From Microbacterium sp. SLBN-146 (GTDB lineage Bacteria > Actinomycetota > Actinomycetes > Actinomycetales > Microbacteriaceae): a stretch of 64,000 bases of DNA. This document shows, in pieces, positions 39,008-48,137 of the stretch (the stretch's first letter is position 1; every line of letters begins with the position of its first letter). The translations under genes and the position numbers were made by a program. Below the pieces are notes generated by a model. That model did not search any database. It had not been told where the DNA came from and saw nothing but the letters and a program-made list of their open reading frames with translations. Where the stretch lies: assembly GCF_006715145.1 (NCBI RefSeq), contig NZ_VFMR01000001.1, forward strand, positions 3,224,001-3,288,000. Direction: 5' to 3'.

Positions 39008-39358
39008 TCACTCATCTGACGAGTCGCTGGTCTGGGAGAGGAACTCGCTCGGGTCGTAGCGCACGTAGCGGATGAACACGATCAGCACCGCGACCAACGC
39101 CCCGGCGATCAGGGCGACCGTACCCCAGAGGAACGGGTAGGCGACGGCAAGCACACTCATGACGCCGCCGCTGACGGCCAACACCACCGCGCCGAGGATG
39201 CATCCCGCCACGACGGATCCACGGCGGGAGGAGATCCACATCTCGCGCAGCGTGTCCGGACGGCTCAGCCGCCAGTGGACGATCGCGGGGAATGCGACCG
39301 AGAGCACCAGGCTCAGGACAACCACCGCCCACGCCCCGACGACCTGAAATGTACTCAC
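39008..39358 (-). CDS. Small membrane protein, function unknown
   Basis: 116 residues with three hydrophobic segments (about 8-27, 48-70, 78-99), a short basic loop RRGSVVAG, and an acidic Ser/Asp/Glu tail. GTG start. No recognised family. It is followed upstream by another small membrane protein on the same strand. Confidence 0.65.
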   Translation of the reverse strand: MSTFQVVGAWAVVVLSLVLSVAFPAIVHWRLSRPDTLREMWISSRRGSVVAGCILGAVVLAVSGGVMSVLAVAYPFLWGTVALIAGALVAVLIVFIRYVRYDPSEFLSQTSDSSDE

Positions 39359-39430
39359 GCGAGGGAGCCTAGACTCCGCACGCCGCGCGACGAGCGCCAG
39401 GGCGCTCTTGCCGAACCGGCACCAGGCGTC

Positions 39431-39766
39431 CTAGGCGATGCCGGGGAACTGCATGATGTTCATGACGCACGCGACGAACGTCACGACGAGCGCGAGCAAG
39501 AAGAGCACCCAACGGCGCGAGAGGAACGCGAGGACGACATCCCCCGCCGACAGGACCAGGAGGAGGCCGGAAGCGATCCTCCACGCTTCTATGCCCTCCG
39601 CATTCACTGTGCCTCCCAGAGCGGCACCGAGCCCGAGACCGAACAGTGCCCACGCTTGCCGAAGGGTGAAGAGCACGATCACGCCGAAGAGCACCCACCC
39701 GAGTCGGCCGCACACCATCCTCCATGTCACGGAAGGTACGTCCTCCACGGATGTCGGCGTTGTCAT
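39431..39766 (-). CDS. Small membrane protein, function unknown
   Basis: 111 residues with three hydrophobic segments (about 25-45, 58-78, 87-107), N-terminus MTTPTSVEDVPSVTWRM. No family recognised. The ATG at 39764-39766 was chosen over earlier codons that lie within the histidine phosphatase gene. It may be paired with the membrane protein at 39008-39358. Confidence 0.6.
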   Translation of the reverse strand: MTTPTSVEDVPSVTWRMVCGRLGWVLFGVIVLFTLRQAWALFGLGLGAALGGTVNAEGIEAWRIASGLLLVLSAGDVVLAFLSRRWVLFLLALVVTFVACVMNIMQFPGIA

Positions 39767-39822
39767 GGCGAGAAGGATGATGTCAGCGCGACGGATTCGG
39801 GAGGGTGCTCGGGTAGCCCGGG

Positions 39823-40425
39823 TCAGACGGGCGGGGCCTCGGGGAGTCCCGTGCGCAGCTCGAACGGCAGGTGCGCGAGGTCGTTGTGCGAGACGAGCGC
39901 CCAGGGCCGGCCTTTGCGCTGCGCGAGCACCGTGAGTCCGCAGTTCGCCTGATTCAGCGTCATCCAGCGCCACGCGGGAGCCTGGAGGACCTCTCGTACG
40001 AACCAGCTGATGACGAAGTTGTGTGTGATGAGGAGCTCGTGCACTTCGCCGCTCTTACGCACGAGGAACTCGCTGACGGCGTCCTCCATCTGCGCGCTGC
40101 CCGCCTCGATCTCGGCCTCAGTGACGCTGCCGAAGAAGGGCTCGAAGACAGCCGGCGTCTCCTCCGTCATCCCTGTCGGGACGCAGTCGAACAAGAGAGC
40201 TGACGGCTGGGGCGAGAGCGACGGCATGCGGTCGGCCACCGCACTCGCGGTCTGGGCCGCCCTCATGAGGGGCGAGTGCCACACGGCGTCGAAGGGGACG
40301 CCGGACAGTCGGTCGGCGATGAGCGCCGCCTGCCTCCGCCCGCGCGGAGACAGCGGTCCGTCGACCAGGCCGTGCTCGGCATCCTGATGCTCACCATGCC
40401 GCACGAGATAGATGTAGTGCGTCAC
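39823..40425 (-). CDS. Histidine phosphatase family protein
   Basis: 200-residue phosphoglycerate mutase-like enzyme. RHG motif in LVRHGEHQD (catalytic His), Arg in the PLMRAAQTA region, and the second His in LLITHNFVISWF are all present. Probably a phosphatase of unknown substrate. GTG start; TAGGGT about 50 nt upstream is a candidate -10. Confidence 0.85.
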   Translation of the reverse strand: MTHYIYLVRHGEHQDAEHGLVDGPLSPRGRRQAALIADRLSGVPFDAVWHSPLMRAAQTASAVADRMPSLSPQPSALLFDCVPTGMTEETPAVFEPFFGSVTEAEIEAGSAQMEDAVSEFLVRKSGEVHELLITHNFVISWFVREVLQAPAWRWMTLNQANCGLTVLAQRKGRPWALVSHNDLAHLPFELRTGLPEAPPV

Positions 40426-40514
40426 GCGATCACTCCGTCGGAAATCGTCACGCCCGTAGACAGGCGCTCTTCCACCCTATGCCACCGTCTCAGCGGAGGC
40501 GGGGAAACACTCAC

Positions 40515-41546
40515 TCACTCCGTCGCGCGGGCGATCTCGGTGAGCTGGGATCGGCTGAGCCGCACGCCGACGCCCTGCACGAGTTCCTCGACGTGCTGCG
40601 GCGCATAGGCGTTGACGATGGGTGCGGTGACGAGTTTCTGGGCGAGGAGCCACGCGACCGCGACCGCCGCGTCGGGCACGCCGAGCTCGTCGCCGACCGT
40701 GTCGAGCGCCCGTAGCGTGCGGTTGCCCCGCCGATTGAGATTGGCCGCGATCTGGGCACTTCGCACCGAGAGTCCGCCGCGGCTGCGCGAGCGATGACGG
40801 CCCGCGAGGAAGCCGTGCTCCAGCGCGTGCGATGGCGTCACGGCCATGCTCTGCGCGTCGGCGACGAGTCGCAGGTCGGGATCGAACTCATGGCGACGGA
40901 CCACATTGAAGGGGACGTCGAGCACGGTGATCCGCGGGAACCCCGCGGAGGAGAAGATCCTCGCTTCGACGAGTTGCGCCGCGGTGTACCCGGTCGCGCC
41001 CACGGCGCGGACCTTGCCGGCGCCGATGAGCCATTCCACCGTCGCCAGGGTGTCTTCGAGAGCCGTCGTCGAGTCCGTCGCCGCGTCGAGGTACAGAACA
41101 TCGATGCGGTCGGTGCGCAGACGCGTCAGCGATGCCTCCACCGCGCGCACGAGGCTCACCGGCCCCAGTCCGGGATTGTCGGGGTGTCCGCCGATCCGGA
41201 TGGCCGCAACGATGTCGTCGCGCACGCCGCGTGAGTGCATCCACTGCCCGATGATGTGCTCACTGCGACCCGCGGAGAACCTGTCCGCAGTGTGGATGAA
41301 ATTCCCGCCGCGTTCCGCGTAGGCATCGAGGATCTCGTGACTGGATTCGAGGTCGACGTTCCAGCCGAACTCCGCACCGCCGAGGATGAGAGGGAAGACG
41401 GAAAAGCCGGACTCGCCGAGTGCGACGCGGATGCCCTCACCGATCGAAGGGCCTTGCACGGGAATCGGAGCCGACGGGTGCACGAAAGGAGCCACGACAG
41501 CGGGGCTCGGAGAAACGCTGTCGGTGCGTACGCCGAAACTACTCAT
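40515..41546 (-). CDS. Aldo/keto reductase-fold protein lacking the catalytic tetrad
   Basis: 343 residues: an unconserved Pro/Val-rich N-terminus (1-45) and an aldo-keto reductase TIM barrel. The fold markers are clear (GRSEHIIGQWM, VRAVEASLTRL, AGKVRAVGATGYTAAQL), yet all four catalytic positions appear replaced: Asp to His85 and Tyr to Phe90 in HTADRF, Lys to Arg117 in AAIRIGG, and the His of the usual YLH-x-PD to Asp154 or Ala155 in YLDAATDS. It is intact in frame, so it may be a binding or regulatory protein. An alternative GTG start is 6 nt upstream. Confidence 0.75.
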   Translation of the reverse strand: MSSFGVRTDSVSPSPAVVAPFVHPSAPIPVQGPSIGEGIRVALGESGFSVFPLILGGAEFGWNVDLESSHEILDAYAERGGNFIHTADRFSAGRSEHIIGQWMHSRGVRDDIVAAIRIGGHPDNPGLGPVSLVRAVEASLTRLRTDRIDVLYLDAATDSTTALEDTLATVEWLIGAGKVRAVGATGYTAAQLVEARIFSSAGFPRITVLDVPFNVVRRHEFDPDLRLVADAQSMAVTPSHALEHGFLAGRHRSRSRGGLSVRSAQIAANLNRRGNRTLRALDTVGDELGVPDAAVAVAWLLAQKLVTAPIVNAYAPQHVEELVQGVGVRLSRSQLTEIARATE

Positions 41547-41732
41547 CTCCACCCCCTGACGCTGCCCGTTGGCATCGTGCCCTTGTGATCCATCGCCCCC
41601 CGGCGCCGGTTAATGATGAGGATAGGACAGACCTCCGACCGCGCAGCGACATGCGGCATCCTGTCGGTAAACATTGAATAACGCTTCGGTCACGGCGGGC
41701 GAGGTTTCGTCGGTCGTTTGCTCACCCTCACG

Positions 41733-41773
41733 CACGATGCCCGCCTCCGGATGAGCCGGAGGCGGGCATCGTG
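41733..41773 (-). terminator. Terminator of pnp
   Basis: 18-bp perfect stem (41733-41750 with 41756-41773) and a 5-nt loop, 12 nt past the pnp stop; no U-run. The rest of the 238-nt pnp-AKR gap shows no gene. Confidence 0.75.
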
Positions 41774-41784
41774 TCGAAACGGGA

Positions 41785-44064
41785 TCAGCCTTCGGCGGGC
41801 GCCTCGGGGCCTTCGCTCGCGGCGTCGCGACCCTCCTGGTCGGCAGCCTCTTCGACGACCGGCTCGAGCGACAGCTTGCCGCGGTCGTCGATCTTCGTGA
41901 TCCGGACGAGGAGCTTCTGGCCCACACCGAGGACGTCTTCGACGTTCTCGACACGCTTGCCACCGGCGAGCTTGCGGACCTCGCTGACGTGGAGCAGTCC
42001 GTCCTTGCCCGGGAGGAGCGAAACGAACGCACCGAAGGTCGCGATCTTGACGACGGTTCCGAGGAACTGCTCGCCCACCTCGGGGTTGGTCGGGTTGGCG
42101 ATCGCGTTGACCTGCGCCCGCGCGGCCTCTGCCGCAGGACCGTCGGTCGCGCCGATGTAGACGGTGCCGTCTTCCTCGATCGAGATCTGCGCACCGGTCT
42201 CGTCCTGGATCGCGTTGATCGTCTTGCCCTTCGGGCCGATCAGCTCACCGATCTTGTCGACGGGGATCTGGACGCTGATGACGCGCGGCGCCGTCGGAGC
42301 CATCTCGTCGGGTCCGTCGATCGCCTCGTTGAGCACGTTGAGGATCGTGATGCGGGCCTCGTGCGCCTGCTGCAGGGCAGCAGTGAGCACCGACGAAGGG
42401 ATGCCGTCGAGCTTCGTGTCCAGCTGGATGGCGGTGACGAACTCGCTCGTGCCCGCGACCTTGAAGTCCATGTCGCCCAGCGCGTCTTCGGCGCCGAGGA
42501 TGTCGGTCAGTGCCGCGTAGCGCGTCTGGCCGTCGACCTCGTCGGAGACGAGACCCATCGCGATGCCCGCGACGGGGGCGCGCAGCGGCACACCCGCGTT
42601 GAGGAGCGAGAGCGTCGATGCGCAGACCGAGCCCATCGAGGTGGACCCGTTCGAGCTGAGAGCCTCGGACACCTGACGGATCGCGTACGGGAACTCCTCG
42701 CGGCTCGGGAGCACCGGCACGAGGGCGCGCTCGGCGAGGAAGCCGTGCCCGATCTCGCGGCGCTTGGGCGAACCGACGCGACCGGTCTCACCGGTCGAGT
42801 ACGGCGGGAAGTTGTAGTGGTGCATGTAGCGCTTGCTGGTCGTGGGCGACAGCGAGTCGATCTGCTGCTCCATCTTCAGCATGTTGAGCGTCGTGACACC
42901 CAGAATCTGGGTCTCACCACGCTGGAAGATGGCCGAGCCGTGCACGCGCGGAATGACCTGGACCTCGGCGTCGAGCGGACGGATGTCGGCCAGACCGCGG
43001 CCGTCGATGCGCACGCCCTCGGCGAGGATGCGACCGCGCACGATGGTCTTGGTGACCGACTTGTACGCACCCGAGAACTCGAGCGTCGCGACGGCGGGGA
43101 GCTCCCCGGCTTCGACGGCGGCGAGGAGCTGAGCCTTGACGTCGTCCTTGATGGCCTCGTCGGCGCTCTGGCGCTCCTGCTTGTCGGCGATCTGGTACAC
43201 CGGCACGAGACGGTCGTAGGCGCGACCCGCGACGAAGTCGTAGACCTCCTGGCTGTAGGCCGGGAAGACCGGGTAGGGCTGGATCTCCTTGGCGGAGGTG
43301 TTCGCCACGACGTTCTGAGCGGCGACGAGCTCCTTGATGAACGGCTTCGAGGCCTCGAGGCCCTGAGCGACGATCTCCTCGTTCGGCTTCGTCGCGCCGG
43401 CCTTGATGAGGTTCCAGCTGTTCTCGGTGGCCTCGGCCTCGACCATCATGATCGCGACGTCGCCGTCGTCGAGCACGCGTCCGGCGACGATGAGGTCGAA
43501 GACCGCCTCGTCGACCTGTGCGGCCGTGGGGAACGCAACCCACTGGTCGGCGTGCTCACCGTGACCGGGGATGAGCGCCAGGCGCACACCCGCGATGGGA
43601 CCGGAGAACGGCAGACCCGAGATCTGAGTCGACAGCGACGCGGCGTTGATCGCCAGCGCGTCGTAGTACTCGCCCGGCGCGATCGAGAGCACCGTGACGA
43701 CGATCTGGACCTCGTTGCGGAGGCCGTCGACGAACGACGGGCGCAGCGGGCGGTCGATGAGACGGCAGACGAGGATCGCCTCGGTCGAGGGACGACCCTC
43801 ACGACGGAAGAACGAACCGGGGATCTTTCCCGCGGCGTACGAACGCTCTTCGACGTCGACCGTGAGCGGGAAGAAGTCGAAGCCCTCGCGGGGGTGCTTT
43901 CCGGCGCTCGTGGCCGACAGCAGCATCGTCTCCTCATCGAGGTACGCGGCGACCGCGCCCTGCGCCTGCTGTGCGAGGCGCCCCGTCTCGAAGCGGACGG
44001 TACGGGTGCCGAAACGTCCGTTGTCGAGGACAGCTTCGGCGGCAGTGATTTCTGGACCTTCCAA
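41785..44064 (-). CDS. pnp: Polyribonucleotide nucleotidyltransferase
   Basis: 759-residue PNPase, a trimeric 3'-5' phosphorolytic exoribonuclease. Two RNase PH domains (about 15-160 and 340-560) flank a helical linker. KH ([25 protein letters not shown]) and S1 ([29 protein letters not shown]) domains end the protein. I chose the TTG at 44062-44064: AGGAGAG lies 7 nt upstream and the product then starts [15 protein letters not shown], matching the family. A long structured leader precedes it. Confidence 0.94.
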   Translation of the reverse strand: MEGPEITAAEAVLDNGRFGTRTVRFETGRLAQQAQGAVAAYLDEETMLLSATSAGKHPREGFDFFPLTVDVEERSYAAGKIPGSFFRREGRPSTEAILVCRLIDRPLRPSFVDGLRNEVQIVVTVLSIAPGEYYDALAINAASLSTQISGLPFSGPIAGVRLALIPGHGEHADQWVAFPTAAQVDEAVFDLIVAGRVLDDGDVAIMMVEAEATENSWNLIKAGATKPNEEIVAQGLEASKPFIKELVAAQNVVANTSAKEIQPYPVFPAYSQEVYDFVAGRAYDRLVPVYQIADKQERQSADEAIKDDVKAQLLAAVEAGELPAVATLEFSGAYKSVTKTIVRGRILAEGVRIDGRGLADIRPLDAEVQVIPRVHGSAIFQRGETQILGVTTLNMLKMEQQIDSLSPTTSKRYMHHYNFPPYSTGETGRVGSPKRREIGHGFLAERALVPVLPSREEFPYAIRQVSEALSSNGSTSMGSVCASTLSLLNAGVPLRAPVAGIAMGLVSDEVDGQTRYAALTDILGAEDALGDMDFKVAGTSEFVTAIQLDTKLDGIPSSVLTAALQQAHEARITILNVLNEAIDGPDEMAPTAPRVISVQIPVDKIGELIGPKGKTINAIQDETGAQISIEEDGTVYIGATDGPAAEAARAQVNAIANPTNPEVGEQFLGTVVKIATFGAFVSLLPGKDGLLHVSEVRKLAGGKRVENVEDVLGVGQKLLVRITKIDDRGKLSLEPVVEEAADQEGRDAASEGPEAPAEG

Positions 44065-44139
44065 GAGGTCTCTCCTTCTTTGTTTTGCCTCGCTCGCCCG
44101 TGTGGCGCGCGAGGTTTCGCGAAGGAGCAGGAACAGGCA

Positions 44140-44270
44140 GATTATGGGCGCGCGACGAATCGTGTCCGCGGGACCGCCTGCACTGGTCACCAGTAGAAAG
44201 CCACCCTCCGCACCGGGAGAGGAACCCACCACAGGGGACCAGCTTCCTGCCGGCCTGCTCCATGAGCTCA
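44140..44270 (-). ncRNA. pnp 5' leader, probable actino-pnp cis-regulatory RNA
   Basis: The gap 44065-44376 is 312 nt. Its minus strand, upstream of pnp, holds several hairpins: ACTGG-TGA-CCAGT at plus 44180-44192, a CUCUCC/GGAGGG stem next to it, and a GGAA/UUCC-closed arm enclosing CCC/GGG. Position and lineage fit the actino-pnp RNA motif described upstream of actinobacterial pnp genes. Boundaries are approximate and the assignment rests on context and recall. Confidence 0.55.
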
Positions 44271-44364
44271 TATGAAATTGAGCGGATGCCACAAGGGCAA
44301 CCCGCCCAAGCCTACCAGGGGCACCCATGATCGGCGATCAGTGGCGCCCTGCGGACCTCATGAT

Positions 44365-44370
44365 TAGGTT
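44365..44370 (+). promoter_or_regulatory. -10 element of the DUF5302 gene
   Basis: TAGGTT, 6 nt before the ATG. Confidence 0.6.
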
Positions 44371-44376
44371 GGGCAC

Positions 44377-44553
44377 ATGAGCACCGAAGACAAGACCGCC
44401 GCCTCCGAGGAGATGAAGCGCAAGTTCAAGGAGGCGCTCGACAAGAAGAACGCCCAGCACCGGGACGGAGAGGCCCACCTCGACGGCGACTCCGCCGTTC
44501 ACGGCACCCACGGCGCGGTGACCAAGCGGGAGTTCCGCCGCAAGAGCGGCTGA
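44377..44553 (+). CDS. DUF5302 domain-containing protein
   Basis: 58-residue, highly charged cytoplasmic protein. Starts MSTEDKTAASEEMKRKFKEA and ends TKREFRRKSG, with a His/Asp/Gly-rich centre, the pattern of small DUF5302 proteins in actinobacteria. Function unknown. Leaderless start from TAGGTT. It is followed within 8 nt by a strong terminator. Confidence 0.8.
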   Translation: MSTEDKTAASEEMKRKFKEALDKKNAQHRDGEAHLDGDSAVHGTHGAVTKREFRRKSG

Positions 44554-44560
44554 CGCATCA

Positions 44561-44596
44561 ATGAGGGACCGGTCGCTCGCGCGACCGGTCCCTCAT
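44561..44596. terminator. Bidirectional terminator, DUF5302 gene / dicarboxylate carrier
   Basis: 16-bp perfect stem (arms start ATGAGGGACCGG) with 4-nt loop TCGC between convergent genes; TTT follows on the plus strand. Confidence 0.8.
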
Positions 44597-44603
44597 TTCG
44601 TGT

Positions 44604-46061
44604 TCAACGCCGGGCGAGTGCCGCCTCGCGTTCGCGCACGCGCTGCTCTTTGGCGGCGGCCTCCGCGACGGCCGCTTCCTCCAGCCCCTGCGTCCCCACG
44701 GCGTCCGTCCTCGTCGACATGCCGTCGTGATCGTGCCCGGACATCGTCGACTCGTCGAACGGGCGCTCCCCCGCGAGAACGGCTCGGGCCTGGTCTTTGT
44801 CGAATTCCTTGACCCAGGTGCCGATGAGGACGGTCGCGACGGCATTGCCGGTGAAGTTCGTGACGGCGCGTCCTTCCGACATGAAGCGGTCGATCCCGAC
44901 GATGACGCCGACCCCGTTGACGAGATCCGGACGGAAGGCCTGCAGTCCGCCGGCGAGCGTCGCGAGGCCTGCCCCGGTCACACCGGCAGCGCCCTTGGAG
45001 GCGACCACCATGAAGACCAGCAGGCCGATCTGCTCGGGAATCGACATCGGCATGCCCATCCCCGCCGCGATGAACAGCGACGCCATGGTGAGGTAGATCG
45101 CGGTGCCGTCGAGGTTGAACGAGTACCCGGTGGGCACGGTGATGCCCACGACGGGCTTCGAAACGCCGAGGTGCTCCATCTTCGCGATGAGTCGCGGCAA
45201 GGCGGACTCGGACGACGAGGTGCCGACGATCAGCAGGTACTCGCGCCCCAGGTACTTCATGAGCTTCAGGATGTTGATGCGCGCGACCGCCCACAGGAGT
45301 GTGCCGAGGATCGCGAAGATGAACAGCGCACAGGTGATGTAGAACGCGATCATGAGGACGCCGAGGCTGATGATCGCCGCGAAGCCGGTCTTGCCGACGA
45401 CTGCGGCGATCGCGCCGAAAGCGCCCAGCGGTGCGAGCCACAGGATCATGCCGAGAATGCGGAATACGAGGGTCTGCAGCTGCTTGACGGCGAACATGAT
45501 CGGCTCGCCGCGCTTTCCGAGCCCCTGGAGCGCGAACCCCACGAGGAGCGCGATGAACAGCACCTGCAGGACGCTCTCACCCGTGAACGCCGAGAAGAAG
45601 GTCGTGGGGATGATCCCCATGATGAACTCGGTCGTCGTCTTCGCCTCGACGTTCGAGGTGTCGTACGTCGAGCTCGACATGTCCAGTCCCTCGCCGGGGT
45701 GGATGATGTTGCCCACGACGAGGCCGATGAACAGGGCGAACGTCGTCATGATCATGAAGTAGAGGAGCGCCAGCCCGCCGATCTTGCCGACCGTCGCGGC
45801 CTTGGCGATGGATCCGACGCCGACGACGATCGTGCAGAAGATGATCGGCGCGATCATCATCTTGATCAGGTTGACGAACGCCTTGCCGATCGGCTCGAGC
45901 CCTTCGGCGAACGCCGGCCAGATGAGCCCGACGGCCGCGCCGAGGACCACAGCGATGATCACCGACACGTAGAGCCACGTGTGCCGGTCCCATGAGCGCT
46001 TTCCTCGTCGCCAATTGAACCCGGGGATAGTGAAGGATGTGGTGCGGGTCGAGAGAGCCAT
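44604..46061 (-). CDS. C4-dicarboxylate:cation symporter, DctA family
   Basis: 485-residue SDF/DAACS carrier that takes up succinate, fumarate or malate with H+ or Na+. Eight or so transmembrane helices with two re-entrant loops. Signature elements are the serine-rich loop SSSESALPRL, TGYSFNLDGTAIY and the TM8 segment VGIDRFMSEGRAVTNFTGN. A long charged C-terminal tail (about 430-485, His/Asp then Ala/Glu-rich) is unusual. Strong AGGAGG before the ATG. Divergent from a CitAB-type two-component system, which probably controls it. Citrate or glutamate transport is possible in this family. Confidence 0.88.
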   Translation of the reverse strand: MALSTRTTSFTIPGFNWRRGKRSWDRHTWLYVSVIIAVVLGAAVGLIWPAFAEGLEPIGKAFVNLIKMMIAPIIFCTIVVGVGSIAKAATVGKIGGLALLYFMIMTTFALFIGLVVGNIIHPGEGLDMSSSTYDTSNVEAKTTTEFIMGIIPTTFFSAFTGESVLQVLFIALLVGFALQGLGKRGEPIMFAVKQLQTLVFRILGMILWLAPLGAFGAIAAVVGKTGFAAIISLGVLMIAFYITCALFIFAILGTLLWAVARINILKLMKYLGREYLLIVGTSSSESALPRLIAKMEHLGVSKPVVGITVPTGYSFNLDGTAIYLTMASLFIAAGMGMPMSIPEQIGLLVFMVVASKGAAGVTGAGLATLAGGLQAFRPDLVNGVGVIVGIDRFMSEGRAVTNFTGNAVATVLIGTWVKEFDKDQARAVLAGERPFDESTMSGHDHDGMSTRTDAVGTQGLEEAAVAEAAAKEQRVREREAALARR

Positions 46062-46197
46062 CGTCGCCTCCTGTCAGCGGACGGTCATCGTCCGGTTTCC
46101 GACCTTCGTGGCCGTGACATCAGCGTGGGACTCATCGCACTGCAGGACGATTTGTGGTCGTATTGGTCGCGGATCAGGCAGCGCTCGAGGAGGACGC

Positions 46198-47457
46198 ATG
46201 AGCGAAGGATCACGCGCGAGCGGGAGCGCGGCGTCCCGCGTCTTCCTCATCGTCGCTGCCGCTGTCGTGCTGCTCGTCGGCGCGCTCGGCGTCGTTCTCG
46301 TCCTCGATGCGCAGCGCTCCGCGCGCGCCGAGGCGGAGGCGGTCACCGCTGCCACGGCGCTCACGCTCGCCGCCGCGCCCGATGTCGCTGCGGCACTCGC
46401 GGAGGACGAGTCGACGGCAGCGCTCCAGCCCGTCGCCGAGCGCGTCATGGCGACGGCGGGCGTCGACTTCGTCACGATCATGACCCTCGACGGCATCCGC
46501 GTGACGCATCGCGACCCCGGCGAGATCGGTCGGCCGTACATCGGGACGATCCCGGGCGCCGCACAGACGCTCACGGAGGAGTACTCCGGCACTCTCGGAC
46601 CCTCCGTGCGGACGATCACGCCGATCCTGACCGGCACCGATCAGGTGGGGTGGGTTTCGGTGGGCGTCACGGTCGGCAGCATCGCGTCGGACATCGTCCC
46701 CCGGCTCCCCTCGGTGCTCGCGATCGTCGCGGCCGTGCTCGCCGCGGGAATCGTCGGCGCGATCCTCGCCCGGCGCACGACTCGGCGCGTCGCCGGCGAT
46801 CTCCCTCCCGGGAGCATCCGCGATGCCGTCGCATCCTACGAGTCGATCCGCACGCTCGGCGAGGCGCTCCGCGCGCAGACGCACGAGCACGGCAACCGGA
46901 TGCATACCGCGGTCTCGCTCATCGAGCTCGGTCGCACGCAGGAGGCGGTGGAGATCCTCACCGAGACCTCCCGCGAGAGCCAGAGCCTCGTCGACCAGGT
47001 CGCCGCCCGGCGCGACGGCGATCCGACGGTCGGCGCACTCCTCCTGGGGAAGGCTGCTCAAGCGCGGGAACGCGGCGTCGACTGGCGTGCCGACATCGCC
47101 CCCGATGCGCCCCGCAGCGTCCTCTCCCCCGTGGACGCCGTGTCGGTCGTCGGCAACCTCCTCGACAACGCGCTCGACGCCGCCGCCGCCGGTCCGACGC
47201 CCCGATGGGTCGACGTGTCGTTCGCACCGGATGCCGCGGGTCTGCGCATCACCGTCACCGACAGCGGCGAGGGTGTCCCCGAGGCGCTCCGCACCCGCAT
47301 CTTCGAGCGCGGCTTCTCCACGAAACCGGCGGGCGCCGAGGGCCGTGGCGTGGGCCTGGCCCTCGTGCGGTCCATCGTCGACGGCGTCGGCGGATCCGTC
47401 ACGATGACCGGGGACCCGACGACGTTCGTCACCGTGCTCCCTGCGAGGCGCTCGTGA
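46198..47457 (+). CDS. Sensor histidine kinase, CitA/DcuS type
   Basis: 419 residues. TM1 about 15-36, an extracytoplasmic PAS-like sensor domain (37-168) with the CitA/DcuS-type signature VTHRDPGEIGRPYIG, TM2 about 171-190. There is no cytoplasmic PAS between TM2 and the kinase, unlike DcuS. The phospho-acceptor is His229 in AQTHEHGNRMH, followed by the ATPase domain: N box NLLDNALDA, D box TDSGEGVPE, G box GRGVGLALV. It probably senses a di- or tricarboxylate outside. Translationally coupled to the regulator (GTGA). Confidence 0.9.
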   Translation: MSEGSRASGSAASRVFLIVAAAVVLLVGALGVVLVLDAQRSARAEAEAVTAATALTLAAAPDVAAALAEDESTAALQPVAERVMATAGVDFVTIMTLDGIRVTHRDPGEIGRPYIGTIPGAAQTLTEEYSGTLGPSVRTITPILTGTDQVGWVSVGVTVGSIASDIVPRLPSVLAIVAAVLAAGIVGAILARRTTRRVAGDLPPGSIRDAVASYESIRTLGEALRAQTHEHGNRMHTAVSLIELGRTQEAVEILTETSRESQSLVDQVAARRDGDPTVGALLLGKAAQARERGVDWRADIAPDAPRSVLSPVDAVSVVGNLLDNALDAAAAGPTPRWVDVSFAPDAAGLRITVTDSGEGVPEALRTRIFERGFSTKPAGAEGRGVGLALVRSIVDGVGGSVTMTGDPTTFVTVLPARRS

Positions 47458-48137
47458 TCGGCGTGCTCCTCGTCGACGACGACGCGCTCACTCTCGAACT
47501 GCATCGCTCGTACATCGCACGCGTCGAGGGCTTCGTCGTCGTCGGCGAGTGCACCGGCGCCCGCGCAGCGGTATCGGCGCTCCTCGACCCCTCGCGTGCC
47601 GGGCTCATCGACCTCGTTCTGTTGGACATGACAATGCCCGATGGAACGGGGCTCGACGTCCTCCGCCACGTCCGGGCCGCGGGCGCCGACGTCGACGTCA
47701 TCGCCATCACGGGCGTGCGCGAGGCCGACGTCGTGCGCCAAACGGTGAACCTCGGCGTCGCGCAGTACCTCGTCAAGCCGTTCGCCTTCGCGGTCTTCCG
47801 TGAGCGCCTGGAGCAGTACCGCCACTATCGTGAACGCGCGTCGCGCACCGAGGGTGATGCGACGCAGTCAGAGATCGACGGGCTTCTCGGGGCGCTGCGC
47901 CCCGCGGCGAGTGCCCCGCTGCCGAAGGGCCTCTCGTCGATGACGCTCGACCGTGTGACCGACGTCGCTCGCGAAGCAGGAGCTGTCTCGGCGCAGCAGA
48001 CCGCCGAGCTCCTGGGCATGTCGCGTGTCGCCGCGCGCCGGTATCTCGAGCACCTCGCGGATGCGGGGCGCGTCGTCCGCGCACCCCGGTACGGCACTCC
48101 GGGACGCCCGGAGACCGAGTACCGCTGGAGCACCTGA
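47454..48137 (+). CDS. Response regulator, CitB/DcuR type
   Basis: 227 residues. Receiver domain (1-115) with acidic pocket Asp8-Asp10, phospho-acceptor Asp58 in VLLDMTMPDG, Thr86 and Lys108. The C-terminal helix-turn-helix domain (about 145-215) has AQQTAELLGMSRVAARRYLEHL and PGRPETEYRW, the CitB/DcuR type. GTG start overlaps the kinase stop. The likely target is the divergent carrier gene. Confidence 0.9.
   Translation: MIGVLLVDDDALTLELHRSYIARVEGFVVVGECTGARAAVSALLDPSRAGLIDLVLLDMTMPDGTGLDVLRHVRAAGADVDVIAITGVREADVVRQTVNLGVAQYLVKPFAFAVFRERLEQYRHYRERASRTEGDATQSEIDGLLGALRPAASAPLPKGLSSMTLDRVTDVAREAGAVSAQQTAELLGMSRVAARRYLEHLADAGRVVRAPRYGTPGRPETEYRWST

Noticed and set aside
41733..41773. Phage attachment site or transposon end
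   Set aside because: Simple stem-loop directly after the pnp stop; no integrase, transposase or target duplication nearby.
41989..44196. Long plus-strand open frame opposite pnp
   Set aside because: Mirror of PNPase codons; no start signal and no recognisable domain.
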